Source of the DNA: Magnolia sinica
Lineage: Eukaryota > Streptophyta > Magnoliopsida > Magnoliales > Magnoliaceae
Reading direction: 5' to 3'
Assembly (NCBI RefSeq): GCF_029962835.1
Contig: NC_080579.1
Location: 84,213,959-84,277,958 of the forward strand
Length of the DNA stretch: 64,000 nucleotides
The position numbers and the translations under genes are program-made. The notes beneath the pieces were generated by a model. The model saw only the letters and a list, made by a program, of their open reading frames with translations. It was not told the DNA's origin and made no database searches. Positions 47,083-57,384 of the stretch are shown in pieces (position 1 is the first letter of the stretch; every line of letters starts with the position of its first letter).

Positions 47083-48702
47083 CTAAGGCTGACTAAGTTT
47101 TCTTGCATGATTCCTTTGTGCATTGTTTGAGTCGCCCCCACCTTGTGGACCGCCGATAATCGTCCGGATTTCTTCCATAGGCTGACTCTTGGTCGGGCGT
47201 GCCTCAGCTGCCCCAGCTTTAACCATATGTTCTCTAAGTCGGCCGTCTTTTATGAGTCGTTCGATCTCTTCTTTTAGGTGACGGCAATCACTTGTGTTAT
47301 GCCCGTGATCACGGTGATAATGGCAGTATTTATCCTTGTCCCGCCGATTAGGATTACTCCTGAGCTTACTGGGCCAGTTAACAAAGCCTTCGTTTTTTAT
47401 TTCCATCAATACCTCTTCCCGAGTCTTGTTCAGGGGAGTATATGTGGAAAATCTTCGATCCGGCCGTTTGCCTGACCTTCGCTCATCACGCGCTTGATCA
47501 TCCTTGCGTTTCCTTCCTCCGGCCGAGTCGGCTTCCTTTTTGACCGACTCTTTGGCCAAAGTTTTAGTTTCACGCAGGATTCGCGCTTCCTCGGCATTCG
47601 CATACTTATCCGACCGTGCCATAAATTCTGCCAGAGTATCGGGCGGAGTTTTGTCTAGAGATGCCAGGAATGACTTATCTCTAACTCCTTGCATGAGCGC
47701 ATTGAGAGCCGTTTCTTCTGAATATTTTCGAACCTGAAAGGATTCGAAATTAAAACGCTTGATATAATCTTTAAGTAGCTCTCCCTGCTTTTGAACTACG
47801 TTGTTCAGATGTGCAGGGGGCTTCAATTTCTTCTTTCCGCCGATGAAGTTGGTGAGGAAGGCGTCGCTCAGCTCAGCGAATGAACTGATAGACTTTGGTT
47901 TCAACTGTTTGAACCACAATCGAGCTACATCGGTCAATGTAAGAGAAAAGGCCCGACACATTACTGCATCCGAGGCATCGTGGAGCTCCATATAGGTTCT
48001 GAAGCATTCAATATGCTCGGTCGGGTCGGTCTTCCCGGTGAAAGGAGTGATTTGAGGTAATCGAAACCTCTCGAGCAACCGGGCCTTCAGTACCGAGTCC
48101 ACAAAGGGGGACGCCTTCGCTTCGGACCCGGTTGAATATACATTCCGGCCGTGCTTCATGTCCGCCATCTCTTTCGCCATCTCTTCCCGCACTTCTCTTT
48201 TAAAATTTTGAATATCGGCTTTCCAAGGTTCACTGCTCTCTGCCGTGCCTTCCATGGATGGGCGATTGCGCCTTCTTCGCTCTATCTCGTGCCGAAGATC
48301 AGTCGGGGGTAGGGAAGCGTTGGCTGACTGCGCTGGAGATGGTTCTGATCCGCCTTGGGGTTGGCTCGGCCGAAAAGACTGCGGCGCGGAAGGTTGAGGA
48401 TCAACCGCCGTAGTTGGTACGTGCGCTGTCTCCCCTTGAGGATGCGGGAGTGGCTGCGTTTGCTGCTGATACATTCGTTCCAGCATCTGCTTCATCATAT
48501 TCATATCGGAGCGGATTTCTTGAACCTCCTTGTCCAACCGCCCATCGTCGCGACCCCGCTGATTGTTGCTTGTTCTGGTCGCCCCTCGTTGGCGGTTGTT
48601 AGGTGGGTTCTGGGCTGCGGGGACCGTGACTGGACCCGCTGGCCCTGTAATCGCATTCTCATTCAAATTTTCTTCTGGGACCGTCCTTCTAGTCATCACC
48701 AT
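47083..48702 (-). CDS. E3 gag
   Basis: 539 residues from ATG 48700-48702 ('MVMTRRTVPEENL'), about 50 bases after the primer site. The frame is open further upstream into the LTR, but E2 aligns from this Met. A Gln/Pro-rich N-terminus with 'DKEVQEIRSDMNMMKQMLE' (helical) is followed by the capsid core 'ERFRLPQITPFTGKTDPTEH' and 'WFKQLKPKSISSFAELSD', a Lys/Arg-rich linker, then the knuckle 'CHYHRDHGHNTSDC' (CX2HX4HX4C). It ends in TAG 47083-47085, after which pol continues in the same frame. E2 has GAG at that position, so the stop looks like a private mutation rather than a programmed gag-pol signal. Confidence 0.9.
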   Translation of the reverse strand: MVMTRRTVPEENLNENAITGPAGPVTVPAAQNPPNNRQRGATRTSNNQRGRDDGRLDKEVQEIRSDMNMMKQMLERMYQQQTQPLPHPQGETAHVPTTAVDPQPSAPQSFRPSQPQGGSEPSPAQSANASLPPTDLRHEIERRRRNRPSMEGTAESSEPWKADIQNFKREVREEMAKEMADMKHGRNVYSTGSEAKASPFVDSVLKARLLERFRLPQITPFTGKTDPTEHIECFRTYMELHDASDAVMCRAFSLTLTDVARLWFKQLKPKSISSFAELSDAFLTNFIGGKKKLKPPAHLNNVVQKQGELLKDYIKRFNFESFQVRKYSEETALNALMQGVRDKSFLASLDKTPPDTLAEFMARSDKYANAEEARILRETKTLAKESVKKEADSAGGRKRKDDQARDERRSGKRPDRRFSTYTPLNKTREEVLMEIKNEGFVNWPSKLRSNPNRRDKDKYCHYHRDHGHNTSDCRHLKEEIERLIKDGRLREHMVKAGAAEARPTKSQPMEEIRTIIGGPQGGGDSNNAQRNHARKLSQP

Positions 48703-48750
48703 GGAACTCAATGTAGAAATATGAGATGGCTTTTTTGTACAGTATTCCCA

Positions 48751-48762
48751 CAGACGGCGCCA
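48751..48762 (-). other. E3 primer-binding site
   Basis: On the minus strand TGGCGCCGTCTG, within TTGGCGCCGTCTGTGGG, directly after the 5' LTR. It is the same as E2. Confidence 0.8.
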
Positions 48763-48765
48763 AGC

Positions 48766-49306
48766 TGTTGATGAAAATATCCGGTTCGTCCTCTTAGACC
48801 TTCGTATACCTGCACCGAGAGAGGACAAAGGAGACCCTGGCTTGAGCAGAGGACTCTCCGATGCCAAAGTCAGGCCTGGATTCTGGGTCTAAGTGTATTG
48901 AGGAGTTTTTAGAGAGAATTCTTTTCGTACCTCTCAAGGTGATAGGGGTCCCTCTTTTATAGCTGCTGGGGCATTTAATCGCACGAGGATTCTCTTCCTG
49001 ATATTGTGCGCGGGATCTTCTCCTGGTATCACGGAGATAGGATCGTGCTCATCTCGAGCCTTCATCCGATCCCGTGAGCTTTGGGGTCGGAGATCGTATC
49101 CCAAGATATTCGGGATGAGGCTTGATCTTGCGATGGTCGATCTGGTAAGGAGGTCCGCCCGACGCATGCCCGGAATGCTGATGAGTCGTCCGAACCGACT
49201 CAACCTTTGTCTCGGTTTAGCGAATCATGCCTCGGATTTGACACATCCTTTGGTGACCCGAGGCATTAAGTCCGAGTCTGCGGACTTGTATTTTTTGTCC
49301 CCAATA
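48766..49306 (-). repeat. E3 5' LTR (541 bp)
   Basis: Pairs with 39750-40290. The terminal CAACA is CAATA here. It contains the TATA box below. Confidence 0.95.
48955..48961 (-). promoter_or_regulatory. TATA box in E3 5' LTR
   Basis: Minus-strand GCTATAAAAGAGGG about 190 bases before the LTR/primer-site junction. Confidence 0.6.
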
Positions 49307-49311
49307 AGGGC
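49307..49311 (+). other. E3 target-site duplication, right copy
   Basis: AGGGC, identical to 39745-39749. Confidence 0.9.
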
Positions 49312-50400
49312 TTCATATATTATATTCTCAAATAGTCAATTGCTCACGCATAAGGAACTATGGTTCCTGTTGAGCTATTGCACTATTTAAGGGTGAAATA
49401 TACTGCACTTACATTGATGACTCCAAATCTTTTTGATATTATGCACTTTGATATTTTGTCCTATGACTTTTCCACAATGTATTTATATAATAAATTGATT
49501 TGTAGGGAAATAAAACTTTGGATTACTTTTCATTTTTGTTTATTAGTGTTTGGTCCGTGGAATTGAATGATATTAAATTGTATTATATGGGATTAATATC
49601 ATTATTGTAATATAATTTCATGTGTGGAAATACAATGATATTATAGCCATCCAATCCTATGTTTGGGGTAAAATTTTTATTATAAAAACATTGGATTAAG
49701 CAAAATCATATTTGGTGGACCATGGAATGGTAATCAATGGACCAAATTCACAACGGATGCCATACCCTTGCACAGATATATAACCAGAATGTCATAGGTA
49801 AACGGTGTATATGGACGGACGATATGGATAAATGCATGCATCAATGTGGAGCCTACATGCATGGTAGATTTCAAAATCCACAAAAATTCTGCATGGGACC
49901 AAATGCAATTCTATCTCAGCTAATCCCATCTGATATCTTGCGCCAAACGCCCCCTTAAAATTATGGATATGATAATCATCAAGGATATTGATAACCCTAA
50001 ATAATAATTTATCTAAATTTTCCGAAGTCATGTTCCAAGAGCATGTCAAAGTTTTTGTCTTTGTTTTCAAGACCTGACAAACCTAGTAAATCTTTCCAGG
50101 AATGGAGAGAGCTAAGGCCCAAATGGATCAGCAATGGAGGTGGTAGACTGGTAGTATAAGTACAACGTAACCTATGATGAAATTTTCAAAGACCGGAGGT
50201 GCTTACAAAACGTGAAAAAATAGGCACTTATTTACAATTTCATTAACAAGAAGGAAAATGTTTACCATTAGAGAAATGTACCACTCTAGATGCCACATTT
50301 TATCCAGCATTTTTTATGAAGCGTACACGACTTAACTTACCAACTCAGACTTGCACATACAAACAACGAATTTGAAGACGAAAATACCGTTGATTTTTAA
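49312..50400. other. Intergenic, with a possible second-type MITE (about 49548-49957)
   Basis: Ends 'gtgtttggtccgtgg' and (reverse complement) 'gcgtttggcgcaag' are similar inverted ends. A related sequence is at about 29215-29575 ('tggtagaccatg', 'aagcatcaatgtagggccac'). No gene. Confidence 0.4.
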
Positions 50401-50407
50401 AGTAGAC

Positions 50408-50497
50408 CTATGGCTACGTATTATAACCGTAGCTATAATTACCGTCTAAAACGATTTGGTAGTCATCTATGGCTACGAATTAAAACCGTAGCCATAG
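50408..50497. repeat. Two hairpins with a TATGGCTACG stem
   Basis: CTATGGCTACG (50467-50477) is the exact reverse complement of 50487-50497, giving an 11-bp stem with a 9-base loop. A diverged version (cctatggctacg..cgtagctata) precedes it at about 50408-50435. Confidence 0.7.
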
Positions 50498-50567
50498 GTA
50501 CCATAATCGAGCTGGCAACTTTCTCCCACTCCTTTTTTTTTTTTGTTTATTTTTTCCTTTTTTCACA

Positions 50568-50748
50568 CACACATATCCATTTATTTTGATGACTCATTTT
50601 AAGGCATACTTCGAAAAATAAAGTAAATCCAAACCTTAGGTGGACCACACCATAAGAAACGTTGGTTATTGAATACCCACCATTAAAAACATCTTGTGGG
50701 TTACTGGAATTTTTATTTGCAATTCTTCCTGTTGATGAGGTCAGAAAG
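50568..50748. mobile_element. Fold-back MITE copy 10 (left half, disrupted by minisatellite)
   Basis: 'atttattttgatgactcattttaaggcat', 'aggtggaccacaccataagaaac' and 'gttgatgaggtcagaaag' match the family up to its centre. The 21-bp minisatellite then starts in place of the mirror half. Confidence 0.65.
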
Positions 50749-51329
50749 AAATTGAGCGGGGCAAATATGAAATTGAGCGGGGTAAACTAGAAATAGAGTG
50801 AGGCAAACATGAAATTCAGCGGGGGAAATTGGACATTGAGTGGGATAAACATGAAATTGAGCGGGGCAAACTAGGAATTGAGCGGGGCAAACATGAAATT
50901 TAGTGGGGGAAACTGGAAATTGAGCGGGACCAACATGAAATTCAACAGGGCAAACTAGAAATTGAGCGGGGCAAACATGAAATTCAGCGGGAGAAATCTG
51001 AAATTGAAAGGGCCAAACTATAAATTGAATGGGCAAACTTGAAATTGAGCGAGAGAAACATGGAATTCAACGGGGCAAACTAGAAATTGAGTAAGACAAA
51101 AATGAAATTGAGCAAGGCAAATGTGAAATTGAGCGGGGGAACTAAAAATTGAGCGGGGTAAACATGAAATTGAGCGGGGCAAACTAGAAATTGAGCAGGG
51201 GAAACTAAAAATTAAGCTGGGCAAACATGAAATTTAGCGAGGCAAACAAGAAATTAAGCAGTACAGATATGAAATTGAGAAGGGCAAACATGAAATTGAG
51301 CGGGGCAAACATGAAATTCAGCGGGGGCT
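50749..51329. repeat. 21-bp minisatellite, about 28 units
   Basis: The unit is AAATTGAGCGGGGCAAACATG, often alternating with a version ending CTAG (42-bp higher order). Most units differ by 1-5 bases. Because 21 is a multiple of three, the minus strand stays open as a 7-residue repeat (PAQFHVC/PAQFLVC) in long segments. These frames are by-products of the repeat, with no start context or conserved domain. Confidence 0.93.
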
Positions 51330-51479
51330 AAGAAAATATGATTTGTAATGCATAATACAAATTTACTAAAATGAGATGAACAATTTTTTAGGAGAAATTT
51401 CCTACTGCATGACCTATTTATGGCCCACGAACCTTTTTAAGCCCACTTATTTTTAGCTCCCAAGAATAAGCCCTAGCTG

Positions 51480-51925
51480 TACGGACAACTTTTATCCACG
51501 TGAGGTCTACCATCATTTAAGTATTTTATCCGCTCCATCCATCCATTTTAACGGATAACATGAAAATTTTGAATTGAACTTCTATTGTTGAAAATTTCTT
51601 AGGGGCCACAGAAGTTTTGGATCGAGCTTATAATTGTGTTTTCTATTAATCCATGTCTGTATAATCTTATGAACATGTTTGATAACAAACAAACATCACT
51701 ATTGGACCTACTATGGTTTCAACAGTGGCAATTACCATCCCCACTATTTCCTATGATATGATCCACTTGATCTTTTGATATGCTTCAACTTTGGGCTCAA
51801 CCCCTTAAATTAGATGGAAAAATGGATGGACGGTGTGGATAGACTACATACATTCAAGGTGGGCCCAACTGAGTTTACTCAATACGATATGAGTATACTG
51901 AGTAACTCAGTATGTAATCCGATTT
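51480..51925. mobile_element. Fold-back MITE copy 11 (GTACTGAGT subfamily)
   Basis: Family core and mirror half are present ('atggatggacggtgtggata'). The right end 'actgagtttactcaatacgatatgagtatactgagtaactcagta..aatccgattt' carries the subfamily palindrome. The left terminal repeat is missing. Confidence 0.72.
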
Positions 51926-52489
51926 CGCTTGCTGCTTTCCTCAATAATGTTTTATTTATAATCCATCATGTTCATTGGATGGTGTATACAAAGATGAACT
52001 AAAAGCCCAGATGCAAGCTTTATCCAACAGGCAATATATTAAAATATGCTTGGGGTGCGTGCTTTCTTCACTAGACTAACCATTTTCATAAGATGGGAAA
52101 ATGCTGATGTATGGAGAGGATGCAATCCAATGAGAGAATGGTGTGATTCAGTGGAGGGATTTTCGTGCCGGAGAAAATGAGTTTTCTGTCTTTCTTAGTA
52201 GAAATGGAGAGAGGAGAGGGGGTGAAAGAAACGTGAGTGAAAGCAACGGTAGTGAAAAGGAGGGGTTTTGAGGGGTATTTTAGTATGTATGTGCAAGGTC
52301 TAATTTGGTAAGTTAAGTTTTTTCTTTATAAAAACCACCGGATAAAAGGTAGCGTCCACAATGGTAAATTTCTCTCACAATTATCCCTCACCTTGGGTCG
52401 CGCAACTTGTAACCAGTAAATTAGATACTATACACAGCCCGCATCTTCGCTCATTATACGCGGCTTTTCAATTCTAACAAGCAGGGCAT

Positions 52490-52740
52490 ATATTCGATGA
52501 TCCAGACCATTGATCTGGTGCTTTCCACCGTGTGGATGGACTTTAACCCACATATATCTTGAATACGACCGTCTTCACCTTTTGATTTTTGATCTACACG
52601 GTTAAAAAAAGATACACCAATGTTCCACATGTAACCAGAACAGTGTCTTATTGAGTCACTTTTACCTTAAAATCTTAGGGAATTTTTTATCTCATGTACG
52701 TACAAGATGGGCCCCACCAGATCAATGGTCTAGATTACCA
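52490..52740. mobile_element. Short MITE, 'CAGACCATTGATC' type, copy 1
   Basis: Left 'gatgatccagaccattgatctggtg' is mirrored by right 'caccagatcaatggtctagatta', about 250 bp apart. Confidence 0.6.
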
Positions 52741-52922
52741 ACTAATGGGTTGAAGTTGTCAGAAACTAACAATTAAGAAAACAGGCGTGTACATTGCGAA
52801 GACTCGTTTCGCATGTGGTGTAATTCCTCAATCGTTTGGAAGAGGATTTTATACACGGTGTAAGTGGTCCGCATCTTTCTACAGTATAATCAGGTTTTCA
52901 GTTTTGAAAAGTGAGGCCCATT

Positions 52923-53153
52923 AATATCTAATCCAGACCATTGATCCGTTGAATCTAAAATCTGATGAAAAATAACCCGAAAATATTATATTCAGAGAGC
53001 CCCCGTTTACCAATATCAGAATATTTTCTGATGAATATGGACCATTGAAGTATATTTCTTCTTATGTTAGAACATTAATTTAAAAATCTAAAGTATTGAA
53101 TAATAGTCTATCAAGATCATTATAAAACCGATCATTGGTCTAGATTACTTGAA
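52923..53153. mobile_element. Short MITE, 'CAGACCATTGATC' type, copy 2
   Basis: Left 'aatctaatccagaccattgatc'-type end and right 'gatcattggtctagattactt' form inverted repeats about 230 bp apart. Same family as 52490-52740. Confidence 0.6.
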
Positions 53154-53384
53154 AAATGGTCCTAACTTGTCAGGAATAAAAATGCGTGACAATGTCGTGA
53201 GATGCTAGCCACGTATGATATAATTCCTTATTCCATCCGTACAAAAGCTTCCGCCGCGGGAAATCGATGCTCCCGCGGTGTACCTGCCTTGTTTTTGACT
53301 CGCACAATTCGAACGATGACTCGTTGAGTCAACTCGGAGTCGGTCCGAGTCGATCCAGTTGGACACACCAATCGGAGGAAGCGG

Positions 53385-53910
53385 TTTGCGTACTGAGTAA
53401 CTCAGTACCCTTAGTGTACTTAGTAAACTGTGTGGGGTCCACTGTTATTTATTTATTTTATCCACTCCGTTAATCCATGTTAACAGATCATTTTAGGCCT
53501 AATCCAAAAAATGAAGCAAATTAAAATCTCAATTGGACCACACCACAGGAAACAGCTTGATTGAACCTCTACCATTGAAAATATTTTGGACCAAAGAAGT
53601 TTTGGATTAAACTGATGCTTGTGGTTTCTTTTCATCCATGTCTTTGTGATCTTATGGACAGGTTGGATGACAAATAAAAATTACTTTGGACCCTAAGAAG
53701 GTTTCAACAATAGAAATCATTATTCCACACTGTTTGTTGTGTAATGCTCCACTTGAGCTTTGAATTTACTTCAATTTTGGAATCAACCCTTAAAATTAGC
53801 AGTTAAAATGGATGGACAGTGTGGATAAACCACATACATTCACAGTGGGTCCAACTGAGTTTACTCAGTACGATAAAAGCATATTAAGTAACTCAGTACG
53901 CAATCCGATT
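53385..53910. mobile_element. Fold-back MITE copy 12, complete (GTACTGAGT subfamily)
   Basis: Left end 'tttgcgtactgagtaactcagtac' and right end 'aagtaactcagtacgcaatcc' are inverted. GTACTGAGTAACTCAGTAC inside the left end is itself a near-perfect palindrome. The core 'attggaccacaccacaggaaacag' and mirror are present. Flanks share 'aatcgg/ccgatt'. Confidence 0.8.
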
Positions 53911-53959
53911 TCCCAATTGAACAGGAGGCTTCATCAATAACTTCGTGCGACCGAAAGCT

Positions 53960-54765
53960 AGGTGGGGCCCACTGTGATGTTTGTGAGAAATTTATCTCAT
54001 CCATCCATTTTTTAGATTGTATTAAGACACCGGCCCAAAAATAACACAAATCTAAAACCCTGAGTATTGAACCTTAAAAGCCTATTTGGGAACATGGATT
54101 TGAAACCCTAGAATTGAAACACTAGGGTTTATGGTTGACATTTTAAGTTGAGAATCATGCAACCTAAAAGTAGTGTTTTAATTTCTAAATCAACTTTAAT
54201 ATTTTTAATTAACATACATATATAATATTTTGATACAATGATTGTAATGAGTCAGTTGAAATATATAGTTTGTCCAAAAATGATGAAATTCAAAGTCTCA
54301 AATGAGCCACAGGCACAAGTTCATATATGAGTAACAAATCAATAATTTTTAGCAGTTAATTTATATGAATAATGTTTAAATGGTGCAAATTATCATATTA
54401 AAGTAATTATGTTAATGCAATTGATAATTTAATTGTTTTGAGATACCATCAGTGGGCATGTGCCAAATAAATTAATAACCTAATGACACACATATTGAGA
54501 GTATCTTAGATGTAATCTAAATTTTATTTCGGATTTCAAACTCCCTCGAATTCATGGAGCCAAAAAGAAATTTAATATTATAAACATGGAGGTTGAACAT
54601 AGGGAAGGCTTTAACGGTGGGCAGTTACTTACCATTGTTATTTTAATGTATCGCTTACTTGAGTTATGGATTTGCATTATTTTAAGCACATGTCATGATA
54701 TAATTTGCAAAAAATAGATGGACGGTTTAGATTTCCCACAAACATCATGATGGCCCCACTTATCT
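53960..54765. mobile_element. Fold-back MITE copy 13, split by a second MITE
   Basis: Left half 53960-54064 ('gtggggcccactgtgatgtttg..catccatcc') and right half about 54600-54765 ('taacggtgggcag', 'aaatagatggacggtttagat..acatcatgatggcccc') are separated by about 530 bp of unrelated sequence. Confidence 0.65.
54089..54555. mobile_element. hAT-like MITE nested in fold-back MITE copy 13
   Basis: The left end 'ttgggaacatggatttgaaa' and the right end (reverse complement 'tttggctccatgaattcgag') are imperfect inverted repeats. Confidence 0.5.
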
Positions 54766-54779
54766 TCTTATATGGCAGG

Positions 54780-55527
54780 AAGTTCTTTCACAGGAATCGG
54801 CATTTACACCAGTCAGCCCTGTTGCCGACGAGTCGGGCCGAGTCACCATTGACTCGGGCGAGTCGTAACTCGACTATCTGTACGAGTCAATCCAAGCAGC
54901 CGAGTCTTAAATCACTACGGCAAAACAGTTTTAATGGAGTCTCCATCACTGCCGCAATTCCTTTCTCATTTCCTCTCTTTTCGGATATTCCTTTCTCTCT
55001 CTTTCTCTACAAAATCTCACTTTTTCTCTTCGTAGCTTGCCATTTCCAATCTATTTTTATACCAAACCCACTAGAATCGATCGAGAAATCTCATTTCTAG
55101 CAGCTTAAATACCTCAGAATCCGCTTCAAAACAGGGACTCACTTCAGATCTGGAAAAATCGTCAGAAACTGACCTAGGAGGAGGATTTCAGGGATTTTTT
55201 TGCTAGATTTGAGGTGTTTGGTTGAGTTTTCAGGATTTTGTAGCAGAAATGCTGCAGAATCGACTGTGATACAGTAACTTCGCTGCAGATCTGGGGAAAA
55301 TCGGTCGGTTCAGAGAAAGGTGTTGGAAGAGGATTTTAGGGTTTTTCTTTTTGTTGTTAGGTTTGAGGTATTGAGTGGAGATTTTTGGATTTTGGAGGAT
55401 CCAGTGGCATTCCGGCGCAGTGATTTTTGAGGATGCTTGATGGTGGATCTGATGTTTTTGGTTTTGGTAGAATGAAGAGGAGGAAGGCTTGAGGGTTTTG
55501 AAGACAGTTTGTTGTCTCCGGGATTTG
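54780..55527 (+). promoter_or_regulatory. Promoter and 5' leader of Gene B
   Basis: CT-rich tracts at 54957-55030 ('ctctctctttctctac') precede an AG/T-rich leader, typical of plant regulatory-gene leaders. Two upstream ORFs are present: ATG 55249 to TGA 55269 (6 codons) and ATG 55433 to TGA 55492 (19 codons). No clear TATA box. Confidence 0.5.
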
Positions 55528-55714
55528 ATGATGGCTACCGTGCAGAAACTGCCGGTCTCAAGCTTGAGTACGGGGGTGAGCAGTTATGAACCGTCGGGAG
55601 CAGATGGAGCTGTTTCAGATCAGTTTCCGGCTGGGCTGAGAGTTCTTGTCGTGGACGATGATACAACGTGTTTGAGGATTCTCGAGCAGATGCTTCAGAA
55701 ATGCCTGTATCATG
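55528..55714 (+). CDS. Gene B exon 1: type-B response regulator (cytokinin signalling), N-terminus
   Basis: ATG 55528 (a second ATG follows at once). 62 codons plus one base, ending ..CLYH + G with donor GTGTGG at 55715. Residues ~30-62 read '[13 protein letters not shown]', then '[16 protein letters not shown]', the first beta strand and helix of a receiver domain, with the acidic pair that binds Mg and assists phosphorylation. This wording and the split Val codon at this site match plant ARR1/ARR2-like type-B regulators (from memory), which continue with the phospho-Asp, a GARP/Myb DNA-binding domain and an activation region. None of those exons was found downstream to 64000, so intron 1 exceeds 8.2 kb or the gene is truncated. 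Confidence 0.85.
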
Positions 55715-56459
55715 GTGTGGTTTCATCCTTGTTTTTTTCCCTCTCCTGGTTAGATGGTTGTGATCTTTGCATGTTCTGTTTGTCCTTTTCTTATTTAATT
55801 TAGGTGGGATGAAATGATTTCTGCTGAATTATGCGAATTTAGTTCTAGGGCTTAGGTTTGATGTTGTCAGATTCAGTGATGGTGGGAGGATTTTGTCGTG
55901 GATTTTCTAGTATCTGGTCTTGTTCAGAGATCTCAGATGCTATTTTTAGTACATTCGGATTTGTTCCTGTAATTTAATTGATGAGCTGGGGCATGCAGTT
56001 GATGGGCATTTTTTTTTTTTTTTGAAAAGTCACTATATATATATATATATTAGAAAGGAAAAGGGAAAACATGAAGTTGATGGGCATGTTATCACGACTG
56101 ATATTGATATTGGGTGTGGACCGTGTGGTGATTTGTCAGCTGTTTAGATTATCTTTGCTTTAACCTTGTCAACTGGTTGGAACCAACTAGGATTAGTCAA
56201 ACTGGGATTTGGGACTTGCCAATTCTGATTAACTGAGTTTGTAACTGCCTACCTGGAGTGTGGTATTCACTCCTTTTCGACAAATTGCCTTTGCTCATGT
56301 ATTTCTATTTCTAGTTTACCACGGGTGCTCTATGAAGGGTTGTTGATGCAAGAGAAGTTGGCAACTCAAGGAATATGTGGCCACACATATTGGCCAATGC
56401 CTAATGCATGGGCTTTAGGGCTCGTTTGGTCACACCCTCAAAAGGGTATTTTAACTGCT

Positions 56460-56950
56460 AAATGCCGTTTTGAGCTTGAATTTGCTGCAACCAAATGGCC
56501 ACGCAAAGCAATTGATCAAGATTTGAAGAATCCGCCTATAGAAACTGTCTGGATTGATGATCTTGTCAAAATCAAAAGTCTAATGATCAATTGGATGAGA
56601 TCAACGGTAATTTATGGGCCCTATGGGATCAATCATATGATAATGAATTTTATAAGTTTTATTGATTAAATTAGTCTTTAGCATGAAATTAATTCATGAT
56701 ATAATTAATAACTTCTCTTTTGTATTTTTGTTACTTTCTTGGTGGGCCACTTTCGAAGCACCAAACGATGTCTGAATGACACAGAATTCGCCCCATTTGA
56801 TAAACTATTGACTAAGCTTTCAAATGAGTCCAAGATCATGCAATTTTGGGGCCAGTTGGGTGAGATCTGACCCATTTATAGAATGCCTATATGGTAGTGA
56901 CGGGATTTAGATGTAGTTTGGTCATTTTTCTATTATTGGGGTTTCTCTTT
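56460..56950 (+). repeat. LTR-like arm, + orientation
   Basis: Imperfect inverted copy of 57385-57855. Shared blocks include 'tgcaaccaaatggccac', 'gattgatgatct', 'tctaatgatcaa.tggatg', 'tatgggatcaatcatat', 'ccaagatcatgcaatttt' and 'tagtttggtcatt'. Confidence 0.7.
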
Positions 56951-57355
56951 TTTGTTTTAAGCCTATATAAGGCCATGTTAGGGAGGTAATGCATTGTTTA
57001 TTACAATTATGGAATTAAAAAAAATCATTTTTCAAAAAAATAATAATTTAGATTTCATGTTTCTTTCTTTGGTTTTATTTGGTAGAAGATTTGGAGAGGG
57101 GCTTTTTCATAGCTATCGTCAGGGTTTGATTTTTTTTTTTTTTTTTTTAAATTTTTTATTTATAGTTTTATTTTTTGCTTGGTATGGTTAGGGTTCGATG
57201 ATGGGTTCGGGGAAAAAGGAAAATGTTGGTTCGGTGATTTGGGAAGGAAGGGAAAGGGGAAAAGGAAAAGAAAAGACAATGGAAGATGAAGGATTGAGGA
57301 AGTGGAGAAAGATGAAAGGGAGGGATAAATTACCTTCCTTCAATTTTCTAAGAGT

Positions 57356-57376
57356 AGAACTTGCTCTGATACCAAT
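57356..57376 (-). other. Primer-binding-site-like sequence
   Basis: The minus strand reads TTGGTATCAGAGCAAG, containing the canonical plant TGGTATCAGAGC motif, just after the LTR-like arm. Confidence 0.65.
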
Positions 57377-57384
57377 TTAATACA

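Larger units (their letters stand above)
39750..49306 (-). mobile_element. E3: younger Tat-lineage Ty3/gypsy retrotransposon
   Basis: A complete element on the minus strand, 9.56 kb, with a perfect AGGGC target duplication. Minus-strand order is 5' LTR (48766-49306), primer site, gag, protease, RT, RNase H, archaeal-type RNase H, integrase, an antisense gene (on +), polypurine tract, 3' LTR (39750-40290). By eye the LTRs differ at about 14 of 541 positions, 12 of them transitions. Gag-pol is one frame with two internal stops. A 12-bp deletion lies next to the second integrase Asp. It is recent but probably non-autonomous as it stands. Confidence 0.93.
51930..53380. other. Intergenic, with two short MITEs
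   Basis: No genes. It contains the paired elements listed at 52490-52740 and 52923-53153 and otherwise unclassified DNA. Confidence 0.4.

Noticed and set aside
47083..47085. TAG between gag and pol in the same frame as a programmed readthrough signal
   Set aside because: E2 has a sense codon (GAG) at the equivalent place, so the stop looks like a private mutation. Sibling copies could overturn this.
48703..48867. N-terminal extension of E3 gag into the LTR
   Set aside because: It covers the primer site and LTR sequence. E2 gag aligns only from the Met at 48702.
50713..51224. Minus-strand frames with a seven-residue repeat (PAQFHVC)
   Set aside because: Produced by the 21-bp minisatellite period being a multiple of three; no start context, domain or homologue seen.
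56325..56669. 114-codon frame considered as a gene
   Set aside because: It overlaps the inverted LTR-like arm and its mirror at 57385-57855 is non-coding.
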